Shown here piece after piece: positions 33,989 through 42,014 of a stretch of DNA of 64,000 nt. A program made the position numbers and the translations under genes. The notes under the pieces are model-generated. The model had not been told where the DNA came from and ran no database searches. It saw only the letters and a list, made by a program, of their open reading frames with translations. Each line of letters opens with the position of its first letter. Position 1 is the stretch's first letter. Source of the stretch: Marinobacter lipolyticus SM19 (GTDB taxonomy: Bacteria > Pseudomonadota > Gammaproteobacteria > Pseudomonadales > Oleiphilaceae); contig NZ_KE007325.1 in the NCBI RefSeq assembly GCF_000397065.2, forward strand, positions 1-64,000, read 5' to 3'.

Positions 33989-34321
33989 ATGACTGGCACA
34001 TTTTCCCGTATAGCAATGACAACCCTGGCAGTCTGCCTGCTGGCCTTCTCCTCCCTTGGCCACGCCCGGGCTGTCGATGAAAAACCGACCGCGCTCGCCA
34101 TGACCGGCGACGCCATCTTCGTCCGCCCGGCCCTGCTTGCCACCACCATCATTGGCAGCGCCGTTTACCTGGTGTCCCTGCCATTCTCCGCACTGGGCGG
34201 TAACGCCGGCGAAGCGGGCGAAGTTCTGGTAGTCGGCCCGGCCAAGGCCACGTTTGTGCGCTGCCTGGGCTGCACCCGCTCCGGCCGCAAGCCGGATACG
34301 GTTGAACAGGACGACTACTGA
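33989..34321 (+). CDS. small exported or membrane protein of unknown function
   Basis: A 110-residue protein with a signal peptide (residues 1-27, cleavage likely after GHARA). A second hydrophobic segment, ALLATTIIGSAVYLVSLPFS, at about 49-68 is followed by a glycine-rich stretch and CLGCTRSGRKPD near the C-terminus, a C-x-x-C pair. I do not recognise the family. It has a good ribosome binding site (AGGAGACAC) and its own terminator, so it is probably a single-gene unit. Confidence 0.7.
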   Translation: MTGTFSRIAMTTLAVCLLAFSSLGHARAVDEKPTALAMTGDAIFVRPALLATTIIGSAVYLVSLPFSALGGNAGEAGEVLVVGPAKATFVRCLGCTRSGRKPDTVEQDDY

Positions 34322-34361
34322 TCCGTACTATCCCGGCTTGCCAAAACCCGGCGGATTCGGC

Positions 34362-34398
34362 AGCCTGAAGTGACACTTACTTCAGGCTGTTTTCGTTT
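34362..34398 (+). terminator. intrinsic terminator after the 110-residue exported protein
   Basis: AGCCTGAAG (34362-34370) pairs exactly with CTTCAGGCT (34380-34388), followed by GTTTTCGTTT. It ends just before the yrfG start. Confidence 0.8.
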
Positions 34399-35088
34399 AT
34401 GGTGAACTGGTCATCCCTCAACACAGTGTTTCTGGATATGGACGGAACACTGCTGGACCTGCATTTCGACAACCACTTCTGGCTCGAGCACCTGCCCGCA
34501 CGCTACGCCGAGCACTACGACCTCAGCCCGGAAGAAGCCCGCAACACCGTGGTTCCGATGATCATGGCCGAGCGCGGCTCGCTGAAGTGGTACTGCACCG
34601 ATTACTGGAGCGAACGCCTGAAGCTAGACATTACCGGCCTCAAGGCCGAGGTGGGTGATCGCATTGGCTACCGCCCGTTTGTCACCGATTTTCTCGACGC
34701 CATTCGCCAGGCCGGCTTGCGCTCGGTGATTGTCACCAACTGCCACCCCGATCCGCTGGCCCTGAAGCTGCGCCACACCCAACTGGAGCAACGGGTGGAT
34801 GGCATCATCTCCAGTCACGAACTGGGCAAACCCAAGGAAGACCCCGAGTTCTGGCGCGACCTCGCCGAACGGGAACCCTACCAGCCCGAACGTACGCTGA
34901 TGGTGGATGACAGCTTCCCGGTGCTGGAAAGTGCCCGGGCTGCCGGTATCGGCCAATGCCTGGCCATATTGGCGCCTGACAGCCGCCAGCAGGCGCGGGA
35001 AAAACACCCGGAGATACCCTCAATTCACCACTTCAGCGAAGTGCTGCCGTCGTTGCGTCAGCAACAGCCCCTGCCATCGGGCGAATGA
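34399..35088 (+). CDS. yrfG: HAD-family GMP/IMP nucleotidase YrfG
   Basis: A 229-residue haloacid dehalogenase-like hydrolase. Motif I is FLDMDGTLLDL, with the nucleophile and acid Asp pair; motif II is the Thr of VIVTNCHPDP; motif III is the Lys of LGKPKEDPEFW; motif IV is LMVDDS. The family member in E. coli dephosphorylates GMP and IMP. It lies directly upstream of hslR and hslO, the same yrfG-hslR-hslO order as in E. coli, which supports the name. Confidence 0.92.
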   Translation: MVNWSSLNTVFLDMDGTLLDLHFDNHFWLEHLPARYAEHYDLSPEEARNTVVPMIMAERGSLKWYCTDYWSERLKLDITGLKAEVGDRIGYRPFVTDFLDAIRQAGLRSVIVTNCHPDPLALKLRHTQLEQRVDGIISSHELGKPKEDPEFWRDLAEREPYQPERTLMVDDSFPVLESARAAGIGQCLAILAPDSRQQAREKHPEIPSIHHFSEVLPSLRQQQPLPSGE

Positions 35089-35129
35089 GCCGGTTATAAT
35101 ATGACCATACGCTCAGCAGGTGAGGAGAC

Positions 35130-35537
35130 ATGACGGCAAAACACACCGACGATCACCGTGTCCGGCTCGACAAGTGGTTATGGGCCGCACGCTTCTACAA
35201 AACCCGCTCGCTGGCCAAAGAAGCCATCGAGGGTGGCAAAGTCCACTACAACAGCCAGCGCTGCAAACCCGGAAAACTGGTGGAAACCGGCGCGAAACTG
35301 ACCCTGAGGTTGGGCTGGCAGGAACGCATCGTCGTCGTCGATGATATCAGCGATCGCCGCCGGGGAGCCCCCGAAGCCCAGAAGCTGTACCACGAAACCG
35401 ATGACAGCGTGAAACGTCGTGAGGAACTGGCCTGGCAACGCAAGACCATGCAGGCAGCCCAACTTCCACCGGCGCGGCGACCCTCCAAGAAAGATCGCCG
35501 TGATATCCAGCGTTTCCGGGAACAGAACGGCATCTGA
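35130..35537 (+). CDS. hslR: ribosome-associated heat shock protein Hsp15
   Basis: Hsp15 binds free 50S subunits that still carry a nascent chain and helps recycle them. The 135-residue protein has an S4 RNA-binding domain at the N-terminus (VRLDKWLWAARFYKTRSLAK, then IEGGKVHYNSQRCKPG) and a basic tail rich in Arg and Lys. It follows yrfG by about 40 bp with GAGGAGAC before the ATG and precedes hslO. Confidence 0.95.
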   Translation: MTAKHTDDHRVRLDKWLWAARFYKTRSLAKEAIEGGKVHYNSQRCKPGKLVETGAKLTLRLGWQERIVVVDDISDRRRGAPEAQKLYHETDDSVKRREELAWQRKTMQAAQLPPARRPSKKDRRDIQRFREQNGI

Positions 35538-35616
35538 GCCGCCGCTCTGACCAGAAGCACCACAACCCTGTATCCACCACCCGCTTATTACATTATTTAT
35601 TTCAGGAGACATCACC

Positions 35617-36471
35617 ATGGCATCCCGGGACCAGTTCCAGCGATTTATTTTCGAGCACAGCCAGGTTCGTGGTGCCTGGGTGCAACTCGGTGAGAGTTAC
35701 CGGGAAATCGTCAGCCAGGCCCCCTACCCCGACACCGTGCGCCAACTGCTGGGCGAATCCCTGGTGGCCAGCGTACTGATGAGCAGTACCCTTAAATTCG
35801 AGGGCACCCTTTCGCTCCAGGCCCAGGGCGAAGGCCCGCTGCGCACCCTGATGGCCGAGTGCAGCCACGACCGCAAGATCCGCGGCCTGGCGCGCTTCGA
35901 CGAACACGCGGTGATGGAAGACAGCTTCCACGACTTGCTGGGCCAAGGTCGCATGGCCATCACCATCACCCCGGACCAGGGCCAGCGTTACCAGGGTGTC
36001 GTCCCCCGGGAAGCAGACACTCTCGCGGGCTGCCTGGAAGAATATTTCCTGCGCTCGGAACAACTGGCCACCAGTCTGTTCATCTTCGCCGATGAGAACC
36101 GCTGTGCCGGACTGCTGTTGCAGCGTCTGCCGGGAGCCAGCGATCACGATGACGACCTGTGGGACAGGATCAACCACCTGGCCCGCACCGTGGAAGCGGA
36201 GGAACTCCTGGAGCTGGACAGCGAAACCCTGCTGCATCGCCTGTTCCACGAAGAAACCGTGCGCGTATTCGACGCCGAACCTGTCATCTTCCACTGCAGC
36301 TGCTCACGGGAGCGCACCTTAGGCGCGCTGGAGGGCATCGGTCAGGAAGAGTGCTACAGCATCCTCGAAGAACAGGGCAGCATCGAAATGGATTGCCAGT
36401 TCTGTCATGCTCACTATCGCTTCGATAGAAATGATATTGATCATCTTTTCACCGGCCATACGTTACACTGA
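35617..36471 (+). CDS. hslO: redox-regulated chaperone Hsp33
   Basis: Hsp33 is a cytosolic holdase activated by oxidation of its zinc-bound cysteines. The 284-residue protein has the N-terminal domain opening RFIFEHSQVRGAWVQL and the C-terminal redox switch with both pairs intact: C-S-C in FHCSCSRERT and C-Q-F-C in MDCQFCHAHY. It is the last gene of yrfG-hslR-hslO and ends in a clear terminator. Confidence 0.97.
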   Translation: MASRDQFQRFIFEHSQVRGAWVQLGESYREIVSQAPYPDTVRQLLGESLVASVLMSSTLKFEGTLSLQAQGEGPLRTLMAECSHDRKIRGLARFDEHAVMEDSFHDLLGQGRMAITITPDQGQRYQGVVPREADTLAGCLEEYFLRSEQLATSLFIFADENRCAGLLLQRLPGASDHDDDLWDRINHLARTVEAEELLELDSETLLHRLFHEETVRVFDAEPVIFHCSCSRERTLGALEGIGQEECYSILEEQGSIEMDCQFCHAHYRFDRNDIDHLFTGHTLH

Positions 36472-36486
36472 GGCCGGAACCAATTA

Positions 36487-36531
36487 GCCCCAACGCCAGT
36501 ATTGGCGCGGCTTTTGGGGCAGTCGTTTTTT
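36487..36531 (+). terminator. hslO intrinsic terminator
   Basis: GCCCCAA (36487-36493) pairs with TTGGGGC (36514-36520); an inner stem CGCCA/TGGCG (36494-36498, 36503-36507) extends it. A T-run at 36526-36531 follows. Confidence 0.8.
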
Positions 36532-36542
36532 ACCGGCGTCTC

Positions 36543-36551
36543 TGGCATAAT
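36543..36551 (+). promoter_or_regulatory. candidate extended -10 promoter for pckA
   Basis: TGGCATAAT at 36543-36551 forms an extended -10 element about 95 bp upstream of the pckA start. The -35 region (TCGTTT at 36523-36528) is poor, as is common for extended -10 promoters. Confidence 0.4.
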
Positions 36552-36644
36552 AGCGCGCCTGAATTGACCCGATTGCTCAGATTTCCGCCAATTTTTACCG
36601 TGCGGTCTGGGCAATCATGAAGACACCCCGAGGGCGAGGTCGAA

Positions 36645-38177
36645 GTGAGTAACACTTATAATGATCTGAGTTCAGCACGACTGGTCGAGCTGGCACTGGA
36701 AAGACGTGAAGGCCAACTGGCATCAAACGGTTCACTGGTCGTACGCACTGGCGAGCGCACCGGCCGTTCCCCGATGGACCGTTTTATCGTCGAGGAGCCC
36801 AGCACGGCTGACGATATCCACTGGGGTCCGATCAACCGTCCATTCGACGCTGACAAGTTCGATGCCCTCTGGGATCGTGTTGAAGCCTACATCGCGGAAA
36901 AAGATCGCTTTGTTTCCAACGTACACGTCGGCTCTGACCCGGAACACTACCTGCCGGTCAAGATGACCACCGAGACCGCCTGGCAGAACCTGTTCGGCCG
37001 CAACCTCTTCATCCGCCCGGACAGCTTCAACCCGGCCGACAAGCAGGAATGGCAGATCCTCAACGCCGCCAACTTCCAGTGTGTGCCAGAGCGTGACGGT
37101 ACCAACAGCGACGGCTGCGTGATCATCAACTTCGCCAAACGCAAGGTACTGCTGGCCGGCATGCACTACGCCGGAGAAATGAAAAAGGCGATGTTCTCTG
37201 TCCAGAACTTCCTGCTGCCCGAGAAAGACGTGCTGCCGATGCACTGCTCTGCCAACGTTGGCGAAGACGGCGAGACCTGCCTGTTCTTTGGCCTGTCCGG
37301 CACCGGTAAGACCACCCTGTCCGCCGATCCCGAGCGTTTCCTGATCGGTGACGACGAGCACGGCTGGGGCCCCGGCACTGTCTTCAACATCGAAGGTGGC
37401 TGCTACGCCAAGTGCATCGACCTGAGCCAGAAGAACGAACCGATTATCTGGGACGCCATCCGCTTCGGCGCCATCGTCGAGAACGTGACGATCGACCCGG
37501 AAACCCGAGAGCCGGACTACACCGACGTCTCCCTCACCGAAAACTCACGCTGCGCCTACCCGCTGGAGCACGTTGAGAAGCGGGTGATCGAGAACCGTGC
37601 CGGCGAGCCGTCTCACATTGTATTCCTGACCTGCGACATGACCGGCGTACTGCCGCCCGTGTCCATCCTCAGCAAGGAAGCCGCGGCCTATCACTTCCTG
37701 AGTGGCTACACCGCGCTGGTGGGATCCACTGAAATGGGCTCCTCCTCCAAGCTGAAGTCCACCTTCTCCACCTGCTTCGGTGCACCGTTCTTCCCGCGCC
37801 CGGCCGGCGTTTACGCTGAACTGCTGATGAAGCGCATGGACGAATTCGGCAGCAAGGTCTTCCTGGTCAACACCGGCTGGACCGGTGGCTCCTACGGTGT
37901 CGGCGAGCGTTTCAGCATCCCGACCACCCGCGGCATCATCAGCGCCATCCAGAACGGCGACCTGGACGATGCCGAAACCGAGCATTTGCCCACCCTGAAC
38001 CTGAGCGTTCCGGTCAGCGTGCCCGGCGTAGACAGCAACCTGCTGAACCCGCGCAACACCTGGGCCAGCACCGAAGACTACGACGCCAAGGCCGCCGAAC
38101 TGATCGGCCAGTTCGTCGAGAACTTCAAGAAGTTCGACGTCTCTGACGCGATTGTAGAGGCCGGGCCAAAAGCATAA
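36645..38177 (+). CDS. pckA: phosphoenolpyruvate carboxykinase (ATP)
   Basis: PckA converts oxaloacetate and ATP to phosphoenolpyruvate, the first committed step of gluconeogenesis. The 510-residue protein shows [16 protein letters not shown], the oxaloacetate-binding [14 protein letters not shown] region, the kinase-1a P-loop [11 protein letters not shown] and the metal site around [11 protein letters not shown]. It starts with GTG at 36645 after GGCGAGG. A long leader (from about 36555) and a strong terminator bracket it as a single-gene unit. Confidence 0.97.
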   Translation: MSNTYNDLSSARLVELALERREGQLASNGSLVVRTGERTGRSPMDRFIVEEPSTADDIHWGPINRPFDADKFDALWDRVEAYIAEKDRFVSNVHVGSDPEHYLPVKMTTETAWQNLFGRNLFIRPDSFNPADKQEWQILNAANFQCVPERDGTNSDGCVIINFAKRKVLLAGMHYAGEMKKAMFSVQNFLLPEKDVLPMHCSANVGEDGETCLFFGLSGTGKTTLSADPERFLIGDDEHGWGPGTVFNIEGGCYAKCIDLSQKNEPIIWDAIRFGAIVENVTIDPETREPDYTDVSLTENSRCAYPLEHVEKRVIENRAGEPSHIVFLTCDMTGVLPPVSILSKEAAAYHFLSGYTALVGSTEMGSSSKLKSTFSTCFGAPFFPRPAGVYAELLMKRMDEFGSKVFLVNTGWTGGSYGVGERFSIPTTRGIISAIQNGDLDDAETEHLPTLNLSVPVSVPGVDSNLLNPRNTWASTEDYDAKAAELIGQFVENFKKFDVSDAIVEAGPKA

Positions 38178-38193
38178 GGCCCGCCTTTACTGC

Positions 38194-38229
38194 AAAAGCG
38201 CCCTGCTCCCAGAGCACGGCGCTTTTTTT
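38194..38229 (+). terminator. pckA intrinsic terminator
   Basis: AAAAGCGCC (38194-38202) pairs with GGCGCTTTT (38218-38226), followed by TTT, 17 bp after the pckA stop. Confidence 0.88.
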
Positions 38230-38259
38230 GTGGCTTGTGGGAAGGCTCCGGTGATGGGC

Positions 38260-39297
38260 TCATTGTCTCTGCCGGTACCAGCGGGCGGTGGCCACGATGA
38301 CAGCCTCGATGGAGGGGCGTGCCAGCCCCTGCTCCCGCAGGAAGGCATCGGTGATGGCGGTGTCGAAGCGAGTGGGCTGAATAAAGTTCAGTGCCTCCGG
38401 CCAGGTATTCATCAGACGGGGCAGACCGGGCAGTCGCAACAGGAGTGCCAGTAAAGGCAATGGTACATGGCGTTGAGGCGCCCGCCGGCCCAGCAGGTCG
38501 GCGGCAATAGCGAGCAGCCCCTTCAAGCTGGGCGTGGCCGGGTCCAGAGCCAGCAACCGCTCCGGCACACCGTCACTGGTGGCGGCAACAGCCATCAGCG
38601 AGGCGAGATGATCCACCGCCACCAATGGCAACCAATGCTCGGGGCTGCCGGGAATCATCGCCATGCGTCCCCGGGCCAGATTATCGAGCAGAGCAAACAG
38701 TGGCTGACTGGTATCGAGACTGCCAGTATCACTGTGGCCCGCGACAGTAGCGGGCTGCACTTCCACCAGGTCCAGATCGCCTGAACTTGCCAGCGCACGG
38801 ACCCGGATTGCTGCTTCCAGTTTGCTGGCTTCATAACCACCGACCAGACGATATACACGCCGCCAGTCCACCCGTTCCGGATCATCGTTGTTAATACCCA
38901 GTCGCCGCAGGTGTTCGTGGTTTTCCAACATGAACCCGCTGACAAACACCAGGCGGCTTTGGTGACGCCGGGCCAGCTCAGCGACCGCCAGACTACCGGC
39001 CACGTTGGTGCGGTGAGCGCTGGCGGGATCCAGCTGCCACGCAAATCGGGCCCCCAGATGAATAATGGCTTCCGGAGCTTCCAGATCCTCCGGCAGGCCC
39101 AATCCGGGCAGGTCCGGGTCTCCTTTTACTGCATGCAGGCGGTCACCCTGACCGCCAAGATCACTCACCTGTTGTCGCAACGTCGGGAGTTGGGTCTCAG
39201 GCTGACGCAATACCGCATACAGATCGTGGCTTCGGGTTAACCGGGCGCATACATGACGGCCGATAAAGCCGGTAGCGCCGGTGATAAGCAGGGTCAT
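38260..39297 (-). CDS. NAD(P)-dependent extended SDR (epimerase/dehydratase family)
   Basis: A 345-residue extended short-chain dehydrogenase/reductase. The nucleotide-binding motif GATGFIGRHVCARL begins at residue 7. The usual catalytic YxxxK is not obvious: the local sequence near residue 155 is GGYEASKLEAA, giving Y-E-A-S-K, which fits the motif. The substrate is unknown. It diverges from a MerR regulator across an 81-bp gap, so it is the likely target of that regulator. Confidence 0.85.
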   Translation of the reverse strand: MTLLITGATGFIGRHVCARLTRSHDLYAVLRQPETQLPTLRQQVSDLGGQGDRLHAVKGDPDLPGLGLPEDLEAPEAIIHLGARFAWQLDPASAHRTNVAGSLAVAELARRHQSRLVFVSGFMLENHEHLRRLGINNDDPERVDWRRVYRLVGGYEASKLEAAIRVRALASSGDLDLVEVQPATVAGHSDTGSLDTSQPLFALLDNLARGRMAMIPGSPEHWLPLVAVDHLASLMAVAATSDGVPERLLALDPATPSLKGLLAIAADLLGRRAPQRHVPLPLLALLLRLPGLPRLMNTWPEALNFIQPTRFDTAITDAFLREQGLARPSIEAVIVATARWYRQRQ

Positions 39298-39326
39298 GGC
39301 AGGTCTCCTTGGTAGGGTCTGCCAAC

Positions 39327-39358
39327 ACCTTAAAGGTTAGAGTACACTCAAAGGTCAA
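39327..39358 (-). promoter_or_regulatory. MerR-type promoter/operator for the SDR gene
   Basis: On the minus strand, TTGACC (plus-strand 39353-39358) and TAAGGT (39327-39332) are separated by 20 bp, longer than the normal 17. Near the middle lies the 10-bp sequence GAGTACACTC (39340-39349), whose halves pair as GAGT/ACTC. A long spacer centred on a dyad is the hallmark of promoters activated by MerR proteins through DNA distortion. Confidence 0.55.
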
Positions 39359-39378
39359 CACCCGATTGAGAGGCCATC

Positions 39379-39759
39379 ATGCAGATTGCGGAGCTTGAGC
39401 AGCGTACCGGCGTAAACCGCCACACCCTGCGTTATTACGAAAAGGCCGGCCTGCTGCAAGAAGTAGTACGGCGCGGCAATAATTACCGGGATTACCCGCA
39501 AAAAGCGGTGGAGCGAGTCACTATGGTGCGCCAGCTTAAGGCTCTCGGTTTTTCCCTGCGGGAGATTCGGGACATACTGAATGCTCTGCGCAGCGATAGC
39601 ATTGACTGTGAACGGGGCGCGGCGCTGATGGCTGAGAAAAAGGCGCAGGTGGAGGACAGGATTCGCGAACTGAAACAGGTCAGCATCCTGCTTGGGCGGG
39701 AACAGCAACGGCTCGAAGAAAGTGCCGCAGCCCTGCGCGCAAGCGGGCGTCTGACCTGA
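39379..39759 (+). CDS. MerR-family transcriptional regulator
   Basis: A 126-residue regulator. The N-terminal winged helix shows MQIAELEQRTGVNRHTLRYYEKAGLL, then a dimerisation helix from about residue 80. There is only one cysteine (IDCERG, residue about 76), so it lacks the paired metal ligands of CueR or MerR; it probably responds to an organic or other signal. It is divergently transcribed from the SDR gene, with a distorted-spacer promoter between them. Confidence 0.93.
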   Translation: MQIAELEQRTGVNRHTLRYYEKAGLLQEVVRRGNNYRDYPQKAVERVTMVRQLKALGFSLREIRDILNALRSDSIDCERGAALMAEKKAQVEDRIRELKQVSILLGREQQRLEESAAALRASGRLT

Positions 39760-39820
39760 CCTTGTCATCCGTCCGGTCGTGCAGAGGGACAACAGCAAGA
39801 CTTGCCTTCAAGCAGGTGTT

Positions 39821-40882
39821 CTAGCGGTTCGGCCGGCGATCAATAAATTCCAGATAACCCTGCCCCGATACCGGTGCGCCTTTAACGACCCCGTCAAACC
39901 CATACCAGCTGGTGTACCCGGCTCCCAAGCCATATTCATACTCACCTTGTACGGTGCAATCCAACGACAGCAACTCGTTACCCTCGTCATCCTCGGCATA
40001 CCAGCGGAAGCACCGCGGCAGATTCATGGAGAAGCCATCCGGCGTTATCGAAGGCGCCTGCTGGAACCCGGTCACGGTGAAGTCGACGTTACGGGTATAG
40101 ACCTCCCCCAGATCGTTCAGACTCCGAATGTAAATGGACTTCTGAAGGGGAACGTCTCCCGGCAAAAGCACCGCCACCAGCAGGATCTGTGTCGACTCGT
40201 CCAGATTGATGATCTGATAGGTAAAGTAGTTGAGCGGAATCTTGTGAGCCACGGGAAAAGAGTGCCCGGGCAGACTGTATGCACCAACGCCGGCGGCATA
40301 CTCGAAGGTACACAGCCCGCTGACCTCCGTTTTCTCACCCTCGTGGTCGATGGTGCCAGAGTATCGGCTAAGCAGGCTCCAATGATTGTACAGACCGGGA
40401 ATATGGACAAAGTGAGACACACAGCCTGTCGCTTCGAGTGAGAGCTGTATAGTAGTGCCCGGCAGCGTACGGGTGACGGTCCAGTGCGGGTAGCAGCCTT
40501 CAATCAACAGATCATGACCGAAGCGAAGATGGGTGCCGTCGGGTGAGAACTTGCACTCCTCCTCAATGCTATAACTCCGGAACTGTCCGGCCGGCAATGA
40601 CGCCATCGTCGATAGCAGGTAGGCAGTATCCCGGGGTGTGGTTTTTACAGCGAAATCGTTATCAAACACCGTGGCGCCCGGCGTACCCACAATCGATAGC
40701 ACATTGAAAGTGCGATGGGGCGCCGGCAAATCCGGAACCATGACCCCGTAATGCACCCAGCTACGTTTGCGCCCTTCAGGGGGCGCGAGACTAGTGGCCG
40801 GATCGAAAGGTTTGCCATTCAATCGATATGAATGGTTTATAAGACTGGGAGAACGCTCCAGCAGGCGTTTGACGATGCTCAT
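39821..40882 (-). CDS. uncharacterised protein, possibly DUF6670 / lipocalin-like
   Basis: About 353 residues from the ATG at 40882 (MSIVKRLLERSPSLINHSY), or 376 from a GTG at 40951; neither start has a strong ribosome binding site. No signal peptide or membrane segment is evident. The composition, with many beta-prone stretches (WTVTRTLPGTTIQLSLEATG, YEYGLGAGYTSWYGFDGVVK), suggests a beta-barrel pair like that of AttH/CrtC-type proteins. From memory it resembles the family called DUF6670, but I cannot verify this. It stands alone and its function is unknown. Confidence 0.6.
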   Translation of the reverse strand: MSIVKRLLERSPSLINHSYRLNGKPFDPATSLAPPEGRKRSWVHYGVMVPDLPAPHRTFNVLSIVGTPGATVFDNDFAVKTTPRDTAYLLSTMASLPAGQFRSYSIEEECKFSPDGTHLRFGHDLLIEGCYPHWTVTRTLPGTTIQLSLEATGCVSHFVHIPGLYNHWSLLSRYSGTIDHEGEKTEVSGLCTFEYAAGVGAYSLPGHSFPVAHKIPLNYFTYQIINLDESTQILLVAVLLPGDVPLQKSIYIRSLNDLGEVYTRNVDFTVTGFQQAPSITPDGFSMNLPRCFRWYAEDDEGNELLSLDCTVQGEYEYGLGAGYTSWYGFDGVVKGAPVSGQGYLEFIDRRPNR

Positions 40883-40959
40883 GGTATCGGACTCGGATGT
40901 GGTGATGGGCACTATGCGGAGATGGTTTTCCGGAAAGATTCTATTCCTCACATTACAGC

Positions 40960-41239
40960 GGCATTGAGGTCAGTGAAAGCTGCGCCATACTGCAATTCGG
41001 GCCGAAGCTGAATACTCACTTTTGCCGGGAAAGCGCCTTGCTCTTTGAGAACCACACTTTTTTGTGCCTTGTGATTGAGTGTGTGAAAAGAGGAAGTCAC
41101 GCGATTACATAGCAGCTTGGTGAGTGATGGGCTAAGCTGTTGTTTTATTGTATTTTAGATAGAACCCTGACCGGCGAGGAATTCGCAATAATGAAGCGGT
41201 CACGTTTTTGCACTATTGAGGCGTTCTATCTAACTGCTG
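40960..41239. other. AT-rich gap before the cassette array
   Basis: No convincing gene. It contains a 9-bp inverted repeat, AGATAGAAC (41157-41165) and GTTCTATCT (41223-41231), and at 41101-41156 a stretch similar to 45927-45982. No attI site or integrase gene is recognisable. The base at 41239 is the G preceding the first cassette. Confidence 0.5.
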
Positions 41240-41260
41240 TTACACCTCACTGATCTTGCC

Positions 41261-41289
41261 TTGACGATAGTACGGCAACGCCGTATATT
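41261..41289 (+). promoter_or_regulatory. cassette-borne promoter with operator palindrome
   Basis: TTGACG (41261-41266), a 17-bp spacer and TATATT (41284-41289) make a strong sigma-70 promoter inside the cassette. The spacer and first -10 bases form the palindrome TACGGC-AAC-GCCGTA (41271-41285), the likely antitoxin operator. The -10 ends 6 nt before the toxin ATG, so transcripts should be leaderless. Confidence 0.75.
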
Positions 41290-41295
41290 TTGGCA

Positions 41296-41607
41296 ATGCT
41301 GTTCATCGAAACCTCAACGTTCACCAAGCTATTGCCGAACTACCTCACGGACGAGGAATACCGTGGGCTTCAAACCTACCTTTTGCAGAAGCCGGATGCC
41401 GGGGATCTAATCAAAGGCTCGGGTGGCGTTCGTAAAGTTCGATGGGCACCAGCGGGTTCGGGAAAGAGCGGTGGTATCAGAGCCATTTACTACTGGAAGA
41501 AGTCTGACCACGAGATATGGATGCTCACGCTGTACAGTAAATCAGAGCGCGCCAGCATTCCTGGCCATACGCTCAAGCAGATAGCGGAGGCAATCAAAAA
41601 TGGGTGA
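41296..41607 (+). CDS. RelE/HigB-2-like toxin
   Basis: A 103-residue RelE-superfamily toxin (HigB-2 type), predicted ribosome-dependent mRNA endonuclease. Visible features are TFTKLLPNYLTDEEYRGLQ, GDLIKGSGGVRKVRWA, SGGIRAIYYW and WMLTLYSKSER, the typical strand order of the fold. The ATG at 41296 lies only 6 nt after the -10 hexamer and has no Shine-Dalgarno sequence; a TTG at 41290 is also in frame. It overlaps the antitoxin gene by 8 bp. Confidence 0.9.
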   Translation: MLFIETSTFTKLLPNYLTDEEYRGLQTYLLQKPDAGDLIKGSGGVRKVRWAPAGSGKSGGIRAIYYWKKSDHEIWMLTLYSKSERASIPGHTLKQIAEAIKNG

Positions 41608-41887
41608 CAGGAACCTTGGGGCAGAAATTCTTGATGGCATCAATGAAATCAAGCAGTTCAAGAAGGGCAAATTGGCTCTACGAACCCACGAGCTATCAGA
41701 GCCCTCACCGCCTAAAGTGATCAGGCTGAAGTTGAACATGTCGCAGTCAGCATTTGCCGGTCTTATGGGCGTGAGTGTGCGAACCCTTCAGGATTGGGAA
41801 CAGGGTCGGCGAGAGCCGCAGGGGCCTGCGGTTGCGCTTCTGCGCATTGCTGAGCAACACCCGGAAGTTTTCAATCAGCTTCACTGA
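41600..41887 (+). CDS. XRE-family antitoxin, NadS/HigA-2-like
   Basis: A 95-residue antitoxin with an XRE helix-turn-helix in its C-terminal half (MSQSAFAGLMGVSVRTLQDW, then EQGRREPQGPAVALLRI). The N-terminal part should wrap the toxin. Unlike the toxin gene it has a strong ribosome binding site (GGAGG at 41585-41589) located within the toxin coding sequence, which would favour antitoxin synthesis. It presumably represses its own promoter at the palindrome in 41271-41285. Confidence 0.9.
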   Translation: MGDRNLGAEILDGINEIKQFKKGKLALRTHELSEPSPPKVIRLKLNMSQSAFAGLMGVSVRTLQDWEQGRREPQGPAVALLRIAEQHPEVFNQLH

Positions 41888-41897
41888 CCAGAGTGAG

Positions 41898-41975
41898 GTG
41901 TAACCAGGCCATGCACCGGATGCCACAACCTCCGCTTCGCTGCGGTTTTGCCACCGGTGATGGCGGGCGTTAAGC
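41898..41975 (+). repeat. attC recombination site 1
   Basis: R'' core GTGTAAC (41898-41904) and R' core GTTAAGC (41969-41975, matching GTTRRRY) enclose an imperfect palindrome; GCCATGCACCGG pairs with CCGGTGATGGC, and the tip is around TTCG. The right end reads GGCGGGC before GTT, as in many attC sites. Total length is 78 bp. Confidence 0.75.
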
Positions 41976-41979
41976 TCGG

Positions 41980-42008
41980 TTGTTGCGTGATGCGCAACAT
42001 GCTAGCAT
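41980..42008 (+). promoter_or_regulatory. cassette 2 promoter and operator palindromes
   Basis: TTGTTG (41980-41985), a 17-bp spacer and TAGCAT (42003-42008) form a moderate promoter whose -10 ends 6 nt before the higB ATG. GTTGCG/CGCAAC (41982-41987 and 41993-41998) and the perfect palindrome ATGCTAGCAT (41999-42008) overlap it and are candidate HigA operators. Confidence 0.6.
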
Positions 42009-42014
42009 TCCCTT

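Larger units (their letters stand above)
41240..41969 (+). mobile_element. integron-type gene cassette 1 (HigB-2/NadS-like toxin-antitoxin)
   Basis: The cassette begins TTACAC at 41240, preceded by G41239, and its attC R'' core at 41898-41904 is GTGTAAC, the exact complement of GTTACAC. This is the relation expected between a cassette's first bases and its own attC. The 13-bp sequence GTTACACCTCACT at 41239-41251 recurs inverted at 41892-41904. The 730-bp cassette holds one promoter and a toxin-antitoxin pair. Confidence 0.78.

Noticed and set aside
41157..41231. attC or attI upstream of cassette 1 (ATAGAAC ... GTTCTAT)
   Set aside because: The ends pair exactly but GTTCTAT does not match GTTRRRY and the interior is not attC-like; kept only as an inverted repeat.
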